Positions 1-12,700 of a stretch of 64,000 nt of DNA are shown here, piece by piece. The DNA is taken from NCBI RefSeq assembly GCF_000213175.1, contig NW_009799103.1, positions 1,562,977 to 1,626,976 of the forward strand, given 5' to 3'. The DNA comes from Neurospora tetrasperma FGSC 2508. Its lineage: Eukaryota > Ascomycota > Sordariomycetes > Sordariales > Sordariaceae. Below the pieces are notes generated by a model. The model saw only the letters and a program-made list of their open reading frames with translations. It did no database searches and was not told the origin of the DNA. The translations under genes were made by a program, and so were the position numbers. Every line of letters starts with the position of its first letter. Within the stretch, counting starts at the first letter, position 1.

Positions 1-2772
1 CCCTCGCTTCTGGACCCCGTTTACACAATTATACACCGTAGGCTAGTGATACAGTGTCTAAGAGACAGGATATCTGGGCCTAGACCTCGAAGATAAGGTA
101 GTCGTGCCGTGTAAATGGTGTGGATTGTCGAAGACTGGTTCGGCAAGTGCTGGCTCGAATGTCGAGGAATTCACACACAGCGTATGGAATGGTAGTTCAC
201 GGGGCGATGGAGCGAGTATGAACAGTTCGTGCGGGACACTTGGGCCTGCGGTATTGGTATATTAAGAACAGTAGTAGTATGCTTGATGGACGTCGAAGCT
301 CGTGGGCCGTAGTAGTAGTAGTAGTAGCGGGGACGGGAAGTACGAGAAGGACGAACTGAAGACGAGGTAACCGAAACTGGTGGTTGTGGACTATGTGTGG
401 AATGTCACCTTGTGTACCGGCAGGAAAAGAATAGGAACAAGCGGGAGTTTGGCAGGAGAGCAAACGGTGTTATATTTCGACGCTGGGAGCCTGACGTGTT
501 TGCAGGTCTGTTGTCCAAGATCCCGATCTGGGCGGGTTCGTTGCGTGCGCATCCGCCGTACGGACTGGCAAGTCGGTACCTTCCTTTGACGCAAGCCTGA
601 AGGGCGAGCGGAGACATCCATGGAGGTGGAGAAGGCAGGTATCATCGCCGGCCCTCGCTCTTTAGTTACCTACAGTACGCAGTACTGGCAGTCTCTCTCC
701 TGGTTTCATCGCACTTGGCACTGTAAGGTAATGTAATACCTGGTACCGACCTCTTAAGACCTAGAGGTAGTATCAACCTGGCCTTTCGATCTGAGCCGGG
801 TCCAACATGGTGTTTCTCGTCCCAGACTCTCTGTTCCTGGAAGTGCTCACCAAGCAGAAGCGTAGAGTAACTGTTGCTTCCGGATGAGGGAGAAAAGGAT
901 TTGAGGACGCCCCCTGCCTACCTAGAGCTACCGCAGCAGTCGTGGAGACGGAAACTAGCCGGCAACAAGGGGGGCGGGATCATTGGCGTCGATTCAAAAG
1001 GCGTAGGGTGTGGGCGGCACCGAGTCGGTTCGGAGTGCGGTCGACGGGACTGGCTGTGTCTGGCTGCTTGCTCGATCCAAAAGCGATCCACAGAGCCACT
1101 CATAGCCAAGGGCACCCGAGTGTTCATCGATCTCGATCCGGTTGTGGTTGCAGACTGACCTTCACAGGGCTTGGCCGTAGTACCTGTTACGTTGCCAGTC
1201 AGTTTAAGTACCGTCCACGTTCAGAGAGAGCACTGTAGGACTGTGCTGTACTGTGAACGGGGCTTGTGCCAATCATAATTGTTAGAGAGGACTGCGGCTG
1301 CCCATTTAAGGTACGTGGCCCTGGAGGTCCACTTGAGGTAGTACCCACTGCCCCGCTCTGCTTTCGCAAGGTATGGTACCACCTTCCAGGTTGATGGAGA
1401 GCTTTGGAGAGCTTCAGAGAAGCTTCAATGTCTCATGCCCTGACATGCTTACCGAGTTGCAGCGTGCGAGCTTCATTGGTCTTTACTACTTCCGTCTTCC
1501 ATGTGCTACACTTGTTTTGACTAGACTCCATCCAGACCTGGCGGACCACATTCCCGTCCTTTCTTGAAGCTCTTTCGCGAGGACACACCTATGCCAGGAC
1601 CAGGTCCGTATTCAGCAGTCGCGGCACCGCAGCTTGCGTGCTGAGCTCAAGCTCGAGTTGGAGATTCGAGGCACTGCCACTCTCTCATTGGCGCTCGCTC
1701 TCTACCAAGTAGTTGTCTCTTGAGTCTGGGTACATAGCTAGTAGCTTCCCGAGTCATTGGTGTTGACAACTCCGTCTGGGGAGGGGGGAGAACGCTCAGA
1801 GGGGTAAGCTCGTCTGATGTTGTAATCTGTTTTGGTCACCGTTTGGAAAAGGTCTAGAACCTCGAGTCGCTTTTGTAGTACTACTGTATCTTGGTGTCTC
1901 GCGCAGATCACAACTCAATTCGTCAAATACGTCTCCCCAATTTCTTGGCGGTCCATGTCGATCAACCTCTTGTAGGCCAGATGAGTTCGATTGCAGTGGC
2001 TTGTTATGCATGGCGAGGAAGAATTCACGCATTGCTCGAAACACCTCAATTCAAAGCCGCTAAATAAATGCAGTCCAAAGCTCCAAGCTTCAATTAGTCA
2101 GTAGCATGGCGCGGTTCTTCTCGGATCCCGCGGAGAGTGTGGCTGCGTGTGGAGACGGCCAAAGTTGAGGCTTGATACGGGCGGTGTTGTACTATAGGTC
2201 CATGGGCAGCAAGGCGGGGAAGCAACCGGGCAGAGTCCCAACAAGTTGAAAAATAAAAAGAAAGAAATGAGCTTATGTGGTGGGGACGCATATTCTAGCT
2301 TCACCTAATAGTGTAGATGGGAAGTTCCGGCGAGACTTGAAATCGAGATGCGAGTACCAAGTTCGAAGGTTCTCAAATCGAGTGATGCCGAGTTCCCGAA
2401 TGAGCCGAGCTACTAGATACGATGATACTCGAGTAACGGGCAGCGTGTAAAGAGGAGCACAACACTGTGGCTATTCACCATGCATTCCTTCGTCTTGCTA
2501 TCGCCGCTTTATTAGTGTCGTGATACCTAGTTGAACAGGGTGTTGGGGCCCTGTTGTGCTGCCGATTATCTCCGGCTGTGATTGTCGTCCTGGCCTGGTT
2601 CCCTACCACTCAGCTGTTTTTATCTGCGTGCAAAATGCAGGAAGTCACTTGTGAGATGGTCCGGAGAGTTTGCTCCGACTGTAAGCCAAGAAGTGGAAAG
2701 GACCGTGCGCCCCGGAAGTGTACGTGCTCGCTCAGAACGCACTAATAATTCTCCTCATATCCACCTAAATCC
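1..2772. other. gene-poor stretch, no supported gene
   Basis: No open frame here has an ATG start together with a recognisable domain, a splice pattern or a length that would support a gene. A short GTA trinucleotide run (six units) lies at 309-327. Composition is mixed and CpA and TpG are frequent, so the stretch does not look RIP-mutated. It may hold regulatory or non-coding RNA sequence, but I see no direct sign of either. Confidence 0.5.
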
Positions 2773-3002
2773 ATCTCTTTAACCGGTTTTCCTGCTACAT
2801 ATGCATTTCTTGACAGTGGTTTATGACCAATGAGATTTTATACACCAACATGTAACCTTCCAACAACTTCAAGCCATGTACCTTTTTTGGTATCTTGCAA
2901 ACACGCTACAAGACCACTAGCTAGGCTGCTGGTTGTTTAGACTTCAGGTCATTAAACGCTCTTATGGGCTAGGAAAAGGTGCAAAAAACCGGTTAAAGAG
3001 AT
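2773..3002. mobile_element. possible small inverted-repeat (MITE-like) element
   Basis: An 18 bp perfect inverted repeat (ATCTCTTTAACCGGTTTT) lies at 2773-2790 and, as its reverse complement, at 2985-3002. The enclosed 230 bp is AT-richer than its surroundings and has no coding signal. Size and layout resemble a miniature inverted-repeat transposable element. No convincing target-site duplication is visible at the outer edges, so the call rests on the inverted repeat alone. A chance or structural inverted repeat, for example a transcribed hairpin, is the alternative. Confidence 0.4.
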
Positions 3003-6000
3003 ACCAGTTGTTCACCAATCAGAAGCTTTCTCTTCTACATGCATGGGCCCAAAGCTTAACCTACCTCATTAGGTATTCGGAGACCTCCAGTAGAGATATG
3101 CTGTTTAGACTTTTATGTTTTCTTCCCCAGACGTCCACTGTTAATATGTGATATCCGATGTGTCGAGAAGAAACATGACTTCTTTGGCATCAATAATAAA
3201 CCAATAACTAGCAAGTGGTAGTAGTCGGAGACATTTTAATTGGCGATGAGAAACTCGATTGCAACCTGGAGCGGTTAGGCAGGCTCGGCAGGCTCGGAAA
3301 GCACGACTAAAAAGAAGGGCAGGGGGTGGTGATGGTGGTGAAGAATGCCAGTGGAGGATTGAAACGTTTCCGGCTTAGGTGCGTAAAAATTCAAATATGG
3401 GATTTCAGAATGCCATGCTCCGCTTGCCATGTGATTGACGTTTTTGGTTCCCGTAGCCCGTCCGGTTCAATGCTGGTCTGCGTGTTAGCGCGGTTCCTAT
3501 GACAAGGATCAACACAATTGCGCATAAAAACAACCAAAAGCTTATATCCAAAGGGGAAAAATGTCAAATCCTATACACCATCCGACACGTATCTTCCCAA
3601 CATCAATCTTGTGTATTGACTTTGTAGGAATAGTAATTGGGTTGCGGAGAGTGCGTCTCCCAATGCCGTGTTAACGGATAGAGCAGGGGTGAGCTGTAGG
3701 TACGTACTGCGGTACGTTGTCTCCACCTGTGCCGTGCCTGCCTGCCCCGCTCCACCGTTGCGTCATTCTTACTCTGCCTTATCGTAACAACCGATTCTCA
3801 CAAGTGGAAAGTCTCAAATTGCACTCCGGATTCCAAATGATGTCATTCTCTTCAGTTCCCACGACAACTGAATTCGAAAACCACAATCTCGGTCGCGTCC
3901 ACCCCATTCAGTCATGCTCATCCGTATGACTCCAGAAGATCCCTTGATCTTCAAGAATCATTCAAGGACCAAATGGTGCGACTCCCTTCAATCTTCAAGT
4001 TCTCACCAAGCAATACCTTCCCCTGTGGAGCTTCCAATGGTGAGGATTGTAACACGCAACCAAGTCGCTGAGGCCCCAAGAAGGCACTTTGCATGCTATG
4101 CTATTGTAGTGTACCCGACACTACTCGGTGGTGGTGGGTTTGCTTCTTAGGCGTACCAAAGTTCTTCTTCCTCTATCCCACGTGCTCAAATAGCCTTCAT
4201 CCAAAGAGAAGATCTATAGCGCCTCAAACAGACATGCATTCAACGCTTTAGTCTGTTACCAACGTATGTGGTCAGGTTTAGGTATGTAGACATAAGCAAT
4301 GTAAGCCATGCTAATTGTTTGCCGAAGAGCCTCATTACCCTTATCCCATGTCGAGTTTAGCTCGACCCACTGATGTACTGAGCGCTCCCATTCTTTCATA
4401 CACTCACTACATGCGCCGATTCTTTTTTTTTCCTTCTGTCCCAACCCAATCCCGGTCCTTGAAGCTAGTTTGTTTACACTAACAAAACTCTTGGCAGTGC
4501 CGTTACAATACCAATAGCAAGCTCAAAGCCAAGTTCGGTTCCTTAAACTTTTCTTCATGCATGTGTTCACTGGTGTTCAGCTTGATCAAAGTATACTTGG
4601 GTATGTCTAGTGACGGAAGGATAGTGCGAATCACCTCGTTGATCTGTCCTCTCGTCTCATTTCGGGGAGTTCCCTTTCAACTCTTCGTTGTCCCCTACTA
4701 CCTATGTATCGTCTTCCCCGTACAGGTTTGTCTGACCGGAGACTTTACTCCCCTCCCACAACAGCGATCATTCGTCTGCTTGTTCTGACATATTCAGCAG
4801 ATCTGCGAAGCCTCCCCTTGTCAAACCCTGCAGAACTTGGCTGCGTGTTCATACTTTCGTCATCACTACCTATGTACGCATGCTTACCTCCAAGCGAACA
4901 AATCTATCGATGCCTATCCGCTAGAACACATCTATCATAGTACGATGTGCACTTTACTCCAGGCGATCTTATTACAACGGGACCCAATCAGCAGCGTTGT
5001 AGGGGCAGGAGTTAGGATAACCATTTACACTACAAAGTCCCTGCATCGTCTAGGTCTTCTGGGGCCGGACCCTATATGCAGTAAATATTATAGCTCAACG
5101 AAGACGTTCCCCTACAACGACACTGCAGTCGCAAACACAGCGTCGGCAATCTTCCCCTCAGGTGCCAGCCACATCTAAAGATAGTACAAATGTCTAACAA
5201 CCTTTCTGGTAACATAGGCCAGCCTATCATATTCAAGCCACCGCCGGAAGAAATGGCGAAGTTTTGGTCGGGTAAACCGCCCGGAAGCCAAGCCTTCGGA
5301 AGGGTTCCGGCCCACCGCGTAACGAAACACAGCAGTATGTAAACTTCGACCTTGCATGAAATTTAGGGATTTTTATGTGATCTAAAACCATCCCCATCTT
5401 TTCCCCAAGATCCCTTTTTTAGGATCCCCATCTCCCACTCGAGCGGGACGGCGGGAAGAAAAAGATGTTTTGCGCACACCCAGTACACTACACCCAACTC
5501 TTCATAGCAACAACTTGAACTGCAAAACCCGTGCCTCGAACGTGCCTCCGTGCATACTGTGTGGGTACCTACGTGTACTGCCTACGCACGCACACAATGC
5601 CAGCGCAGCGCAATTCATTGCACACATACTTGAAGCAGGCAAGGCAAGGTCCCATGTCTTTTACTATACACTACACTTCAGACGAAAGCCCGGGACTAGG
5701 AGTTCCCGTGCGCTCGAACCCGTTTTCGTCTGGTATCGCGATGTCACGGGAATTCGCGATGTCATTGGGCGGGATGCACTACTACTTAGCCTCAACTGCC
5801 GAGTGGCGGAATTGGTTATTGTAGTCGAGTCGTGCAGTGTCGGCCCGTGTCAAGTTCGGTTTTTCACTCCTTTGTGTATCGTATCCATTTGCATCAGATC
5901 GTTGTCGCTTTCGTTTTATATTACTGTAACGGAAACAGTCGTTACGTAGCAAGAAGTGACTTGAAAGGAAGGAAAAAGAAAGAACAAAAAAAAGAGGACC

Positions 6001-6166
6001 ATCGCCAAAGCAGTGGTATCAAGCAATGCAGAGGAAAGAATGGAGGAACATTCCAGAGAAGAAAAAACAGCTTCGGAAAAGGAAGCAATGAGGAAAGAAG
6101 AATACAAGACATATATAAACCCAAAACCCAAAAAAAAACAGGGCGTTGTAAAGACGCCGGGAATTG
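3003..6166. other. gene-poor stretch, no supported gene
   Basis: I see no gene. The longest open stretch (5470-5949, plus) opens with a non-ATG codon and its translation has no recognisable motif. A-rich tracts near 5960-6140 lie just downstream of the minus-strand tRNA-Lys; the A8 run at about 6131-6138 would act as its RNA polymerase III terminator (T8 on the minus strand). Confidence 0.5.
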
Positions 6167-6239
6167 AGCCCGACGTGGGGGTCGAACCCACAACCTTGAG
6201 ATTAAGAGTCTCACGCTCTACCGATTGAGCTAGCCGGGC
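6167..6239 (-). tRNA. tRNA-Lys (anticodon CTT)
   Basis: Read on the minus strand, the 73 nt fold into a full cloverleaf. The 7 bp acceptor stem pairs GCCCGGC with GTCGGGC. The D arm is GCTC...GAGC, the anticodon stem TGAGA/TCTCA carries the loop CTCTTAA with anticodon CTT, and the T arm is GTGGG-TTCGACC-CCCAC. There is no intron. A run of T residues on the minus strand, about 30 nt past the 3' end, gives a polymerase III terminator. It decodes AAG, the preferred lysine codon in GC-rich fungal genes. Confidence 0.96.
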
Positions 6240-6758
6240 AGCTGGAAAGAGCTGCCATGGTTGGTTGCGATACCGAAAACCAGGTACTACTATCTATGTA
6301 GGCGTATCTTGGACCCTTTGTCGCTGACTCTGTGCGACGCTTTTCTGCATCATTGCAGATAATAGATAGAGTGCTTGTTGGGTACGGATGACTCTCGCGC
6401 TGCGTTTGTTCGGAGCTAATATTCCGAGACGTTCTAGAATGGAAAGAATATCGCGAGGGAGGCTTTGGAAGTTAGTTAGAGTACGATTTGATTGGCAGAA
6501 CATAGGGATAGGGCCATTCATAGGTACAAGAGGTAGGAGAGCCTCATTATCAGATCCTGATCAATCTTGTCACAATAATAGACTTGTTAGTTAAGAAGAT
6601 AAGTCGAACCATATTATCGGCGCGTTAACATTATCCCGTTAACGACTGACTAAAAGAAGGGCAAAAAATTGAACAGAACAGATAGAAGAAAAAAGATTGG
6701 AAAAGATGGTAAAAAAATGGAAGCTTATGCACTCCAAATCGCAAAAAATTGTATTGGT
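6240..6758. other. spacer between two tRNA genes
   Basis: No gene is visible. The T6 run that would terminate the upstream minus-strand tRNA-Asp lies at about 6743-6749. A-rich patches occur around 6660-6720. Confidence 0.5.
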
Positions 6759-6852
6759 CTCTCCCGCCGGGAATTGAACCCGGGTCTCGAGCGAATCGAA
6801 CTAGATGTTCAAGCTTGACAAGCTCACATACTGACCACTATACTACGGAAGA
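6759..6852 (-). tRNA. tRNA-Asp (anticodon GTC) with a 22 nt intron
   Basis: The minus strand reads TCTTCCG as the 5' acceptor strand, paired with CGGGAGA, and has discriminator G at 6759, as expected for eukaryotic Asp tRNA. The D arm has the GTATAGTGGTCAGTAT form typical of Asp. The anticodon stem TGAGC pairs with GCTCG only if 22 nt (6794-6815) are removed one base 3' of the anticodon GTC (6819-6817). That is the canonical position for nuclear tRNA introns. The T arm is CCGGG-TTCAATT-CCCGG. The mature length is 72 nt. The alternative of a broken, intronless tRNA fits worse, because every stem pairs after intron removal. Confidence 0.9.
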
Positions 6853-7218
6853 TGTACAGTTGTGAGGCAACTGTCGTAGTTTGGTTGTTGGAAATTCTCG
6901 TTGCGCCGGTGTGCTTATATGCAGCTGTTGTAAAAACGGACTTCGCAGTTGCATTCGACGAACTTTACTGTCCCTAACGTTGACATTGGCATTGCTTGAA
7001 GACATGGCTTGCCTGTGATCTGTCTGTGATGAATTGAAAATTAATCTCTTACAATACTCCCAGTAAACGATCATCACGTCACAATAACATCCACCATTGC
7101 CCATGGCCTGCCTCCAAACGCCATTTGATATCGCCTTCCTTCATCTTGTTTGGTCACCTTTCGAACCATCCGTCTTGTATCGGGACATCTATCGTAATAT
7201 TCCCTCCCTCTACCTCTT
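6853..7218. other. spacer between tRNA-Asp and the phosphoketolase 3' end
   Basis: No gene is visible. It contains the 5' flank of the tRNA and presumably the 3' untranslated region of the phosphoketolase. A short minus-strand open frame at 6838-7104 overlaps the tRNA and shows no motif. Confidence 0.5.
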
Positions 7219-9756
7219 TCAGTGAAGATGCTGCTCACTGGCCACCCTCGCTTCCCCCTTACTCCACAACCCGGTATGCGGCCACGTCCAGTTCTTCAAG
7301 AACGGCGGATCCATGCCCACCTCAAAGGCCATCGCCTTTGCTTTGAGCTGCTCATTCCTTAGCTGCTCCCTGGCTGCCGCTCCACGATTGCCCAAAACAC
7401 CCTTCATATGATCGATAGCCGCCATTGCGAGACTGAATCGATCGGTGCCGTTACGTATGGCCAGTTCCAGGGGGGTATCAATGTTACCCTTCTCGCGGTA
7501 TCCGCGCACGTGCACGTTGTGCGAACCAGGTCGCTTGTATGTCAGACGGTGGACGAGCCAGGGGTAGGAGTGGAAGTTGAAGATGATGGGCCTGTTGTCG
7601 GTGAACAAGGAAATCCACTCGGCGTCCGTCAGGCCATGCGGGTGCTCGTCGTGCGAGATCAGCTTGAAAAGGTCGACGCAGTTGACGCAGCGGATTTTGA
7701 GCTCGGGGAAGTGTTGAAGGAGCAGATCGATGGCGGCCAGGGACTCGTGCGTGGAGATGTCGCCGCATGAAGCCATGACCAGGTCCGGCTCTTCGCCGCG
7801 GTCGCTGCTGAATTGTGGCCAGATGCCGATGCCCTTGGTGCAGTGAATGGTGGCGTCATCCATGGACAGGTACTGCAGGTGTTCTTGCTTGTCGGCCACA
7901 ATGACGTTGACGTAGTTGGACGAGCGCAGGCAGTGGTCCGTGACGGAGAGGAGGCAGTTACCGTCGGGCGGGAGGTAGATGCGGACTATCTCGGGGCTCT
8001 TGTTGGCCACGACGTCGAGAAAGCCGGGGTCTTGATGGGTAAAGCCGTTGTGATCTTGACGCCAGACGACGGCGGTGAGGAGGATGTTGAGAGAGGCGAC
8101 CTTGTGGCGCCACTCCACTTCCAAGCATTTTTCGAGCCATTTGCAATGCTGGAAACCAATTGTCAGTGATAGTCATGTGAAGTTTAAAGAAGAAGATCAT
8201 ACCTGATTGACCATAGAGTCAATGACATGAATAAACGGCTCGTAACTGTTCAGGAGCCCGTGACGACCGGTGAGGATGTAGCCTTCCAGCCAACCCTCGC
8301 ATGTGTGTTCTGAGAGCATCTCCATCACACGGCCCTCGGGGGCCAGATTACCGCCGTCCTTATCCTCTTCAAAGTACTCGCCCAGCCAGACCTTCTTTCC
8401 CGCTTCGTAAACCTTCCCGAGCTTGTTGGATTCAGTCTCGTCGGGACCAAAAAGTCGGAAGGTGGTAGGGTTCTCGGCAATGATATCTCGGAGGAACATG
8501 GACATATTGGTCATGCTGGCGGCCATAATCGACGCCGGCTTGTCGACCTTGAGGGCATATCTGCGGAAGTCGGGCATCCTCAGGGTCTTCCTGATGGTGC
8601 CACCGTTCGCGACGGGGTTGGCACTCATCCGGCGTGTTCCAGTCGGGCAGAGATCCTTGAGATCCTCGCTGATCTTTCCATCTCTAAAGATACGATCTGG
8701 CTCGTAGCTCTTCATCCACTGCTCAAGGATCTTGAGATGCTCGGGCTTCTCGTGCACATCTGTGATGGGCACCTGATGGGCACGCCAAAACCCTTCGAGA
8801 AACTTGTCGTCGATCTTGCGGGGACCGGTCCAGCCCTTGGGACTGCGAAGGATGATGACGGGCCACCTAGGCCTGAAGGCCTTGCCAGACTCCCTAGCTT
8901 TTTGCTGGAACTTTTTGATCTCCAGGACACAATGCTCCAGTGTTGCGGCCATTGCCTGGTGCATGGTGTCGACATCGTCGCCCTCAACAAAGTATGGTTC
9001 GTAGCCATAGCCGCGGAACAGATTCTCCAGCTCCTTGTGGCTGATACGGGCGAGGATCGTAGGATTGTTGATCTTGTAACCGTTTAGGTGCAAGACGGGG
9101 AGGACGGCACCGTCGGTAATGGGATTGAGGAACTTTGTGCTGTGCCATGACGTCGCCAAGGGACCGGTCTCGGCCTCGCCATCACCCACCATTGTCAGGG
9201 CGATCAGATTGGGGTGGTCGAAGACTGCGCCAAAAGCATGGGAGATGGAGTAACCTAGCTCCCCACCCTCGTGGATACTGCCTGGTGTTTCAGGGGTGGC
9301 GTGCGAGCCGATTCCGCCGGGGAAGGAGAAGTGCTTGAAAAACTTCTGCATGCCCTCCTCGTCCTCCGATATTTCTGGGTATACCTCGGAGTATGTACCT
9401 TCCAGATATGCCTGCGACAGAACGGCGGGGGCACCGTGGCCGGGGCCGGATATGAAGATGGAATCGAGATCATACTTCTTGATCAAACGGTTGAAATGCA
9501 TCCATGTGAAGATTTGGCCGGGTGCGGAGCCGAAGTGGCCGAGCAGGCGGGCTTTGAGGTGCTTTGTGTCGAGAGGCTCCTTGAGGAGGGGGTTGTCGCG
9601 AAGATAGATCATGCCCAAGCTGAGGTATAGGCTGGCTTTGAAGAAGTCGTTGAACTTGTCAATCTCTTCCTTGGTAAGAGGTTCCCCCTTGATTGTTGAG
9701 CGAGCTGGCCCGAAGGGGCTGATGCTCTCGACCTCGAGCTCGTTCGAATCACTCAT
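7219..9756 (-). CDS. phk: phosphoketolase (xylulose-5-phosphate/fructose-6-phosphate)
   Basis: This thiamine-diphosphate enzyme splits xylulose 5-phosphate or fructose 6-phosphate with phosphate to give acetyl phosphate plus an aldose phosphate. Two exons, 9756-8203 and 8148-7219, flank a 54 bp GT...AG intron, and the joined protein is 827 residues, normal for the family. The ATG at 9756 is chosen because the open frame extends upstream without another ATG. Family signatures are GPGHGAPA near 104-111, SHATPETPG near 151-159, the diphosphate-binding [15 protein letters not shown] at 191-205, and WRQDHNGF with HQDPGF at 547-560 in the pyrimidine domain, just after the splice. The intron falls between DSMVNQ and HCKWLE, and joining restores the family sequence exactly. 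No targeting peptide is visible, so it is probably cytosolic. Nearest neighbours are tRNA genes, and no pathway partner lies nearby. Which of the two sugar substrates it prefers cannot be read from sequence. Confidence 0.96.
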
Positions 9757-12700
9757 ACTGGGCAAGTTCCCGCTGGAGTTCTACGAACGGGAGGATGTGT
9801 ATCGTGTACCTAGTGTTGTGAGGAGGTACCCAACCAAGTGGCCAGGTGTGGTTCGGTAGTCTCGAAGAAGAAACCCGCGGTTGGTGTCTGTGGCTTCACG
9901 TAGGATTGATTGTGACAATGATTGAAGGAGAGGCAGAACCATGAATGAGGCCATCCGGGAGGGCACTGTTTCTTATAGCAACCACCCTCCTGCTCCCTCT
10001 AGTATCACACAGCATGAGCCATGAGGTGTGGTGACGAGTGCTGTGCCTATACTTGGTACCTGCCTTGGCTATCTGGTTTTGCTTTTCTCCTCACGAACAG
10101 TCCCCGCCAATGCGGGATCCGTAGTGTCGAACCGGCAAACCAACCCCGTCCCTCTCACATCAATAACTGCTAAATCGGCTCTTCACGGGAAAACTTGTTA
10201 GTCCAACGGTGCGCGGACAGGTTATTGACGGTAGGGGTAGCAATGTACCGCATTGGATCACCGAACCCCATACCCAGCATCCTGGCACTCCGAGTCTGGC
10301 CAACGAATGCAACGGAAGAAGCTGAAGGAAGGGAGCATCTAAGGAAACCTGTTGTACCAGATTTCAAAGCACGAGAAGGGCTTCCAGTCCCGGTGCCGAG
10401 GATCAAACAGGCCATTGTCGCAGTGACCGGAAGAGCTGGGAGAGGTGAGCACGGTCTGAATGGCTGAAATGGCTGGGGTCGGTCAAAGGGGAAAAGATGG
10501 GCTGATGTTGGACGATGACGGAGGGTGGGTCACCCATGCCATTGTTCGCCTTGTAACTAGTGTAGAGGGGGATGACATGACCTTTTCTGGATTTTGACAA
10601 GGCGGCATTCACGGAGGCACGGCATCGTCCAGGTCCTCCATCATCGCATGCATACTACACTGCAAGCAATTCTCCAATGATTGCCAATGGCCTCGTGTTC
10701 AGCCAACCGCGTTGTCGGATTGAGCATGGTGCGGGGATATCCTTTTCTCAGAGGTTCGTCTGCGTGCTCTTCTCATCTGTGTGCCCATGGTACGAAATAG
10801 CTTTGGCTGGGAGAGCTGTGTAAAGGTAGTCAGCTAGGTACTTACTATTGATAAGGCCATCTTGCCGTCTGTCTACCACTTTTCTTCCATCATGACTGCG
10901 TGAATAATGTCTCGTCTCATCTGATGTTTCTTCCAACAAAGCCCCATCCGATCGGACGAACTTGATTGAGAATTTGAGACACGAGACGGCAGACCAACAC
11001 AACCACCATCAGTCTCTTCAGACGCTAAACAGCAGGGATGAGCACGTTGATCACTCCCCTATACCCTAATATTGACGTATTCAAGACTTGTAGTCGGCAC
11101 CGCGATCGTCTCGTATCGACAATGTCGGGTATCGGCGTCTTATGCTTTGTGTGCCGTGGGATAAATTGGATGAACTGGACAACCTTGGAACTTTCTCTTG
11201 TTACTTTATAGCGGGCCACCCGGGCCGTTGCGGGGACGTCCGGGGTCCATCCAATTCCATGTTGGGCCTGTTGCGGGCAGCCGAACGCTTTTCAGCGGGC
11301 CAGCACGCGCTGCACAGCGGGGGGGTGTTCGACGACAGGGGACGACGGGTAGCCGGGGCCGGGGCTCCCGTCCCCTCTCACCCATGCGTTAACAGACCAG
11401 GGGCATGGCGTTGACGTCGGCGAGGTGCGATTGAACCTTCTAGCTGGAGGTCAGTGACATATCGACATTGTGTACATAGTGTAGGTGGTACCTTTTCAGT
11501 CTCAACAGCAGAGATAGTGATTGGAAGTAAAAAGCAAGAGCAATGGCGGGCAGCTACCTAAGTGGAATTACATCCTGATTCCAGGCATCTCCCAACCCCC
11601 AGAGTTTGGACCGCTCTCCGAAGCCCGACCGCACTTCTCATCCGTTATCACATCATGGCCTGAATGGGATAATTTAGGTAGTTTCGTTTGAGACTTGTAT
11701 TCTCACCCCGCTAATGAGTTTTCTTCTTCTTCCGACAATTTTAGTAATCTGTGTACCTCGTAACGAGATATGGTCGCTAACGATAACACCTCTTTACCGC
11801 ACGATAACATCACGGAGCGCTACCAGGTAGGTGTATGGATGATTTGGGTAACAATTTACCCCAGACAAGCAACGTCACGCTTCTAGGGTACCCCCCCACA
11901 CGTCCCCCGCCGGTATCAGTCATCATCCCAGCCTGATCAAGCATGAACAGGTGGTGGTTGTGTGTGGGCGGCACGATAGCATGCATCCATGTCTCTGTCA
12001 AAAACGAGACGTGCGATAAGCTTTATCTGACCAGAGAGGCGGACAAGACAGGACAGGACAACATAACACCTTGAATCCAGGAAAATAGAAGGAATCGTGG
12101 CAGTTACCAAACGATCAGCTGGTATTAGTGTAGAGTACAGCATAAGACCTATTACATGTCCCTTGTTCTTCCAACCTTTCCTTTCCTTTCCTGTCTTCGT
12201 GATTTCTCCCTACATTTCTCCCAACCTTCCCCCCTTCCCCTGCATATTCTCTCGTCTTTTCAACTCATTGTTTTTGTCATTGGGTCTGCCACATCTTCTT
12301 AGACTCCCTACTACATGATCCATAACGCCACAGAAGAAAAGATTTAACTGAGAAAAGAGTTTTAACATGATTCATACAGTGAGAGTATAGAAGATTTAAA
12401 GACTAAGACACAATCGAGAAAAGCGTATTGCAGGCCGACTTGAAAGTCGGACAATGTTACTTTTCCCTGGATTAACACACCCGAAACGACCTCTTAGGTT
12501 TCCAGATTCGTCCCTCCCTCGGTCAGCCAAGTACAAGGACCGGCAGACTCGTCACCTAACCCAGCGCACTTTGCGGTGCGGACCCGCCGAACTTATTAGA
12601 ACCCTCATCCTTGGTAAAGATGAGGCAGCCAATCGTGCGTGGGTATCATTGCAGCCTCGTCGCCGGCTTTATTGTTTGATAAGCAAGGAAACTCATTCAA

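Noticed and set aside
5470-5949. 159-codon plus-strand open frame
   Set aside because: No ATG start in frame at its beginning and no motif.
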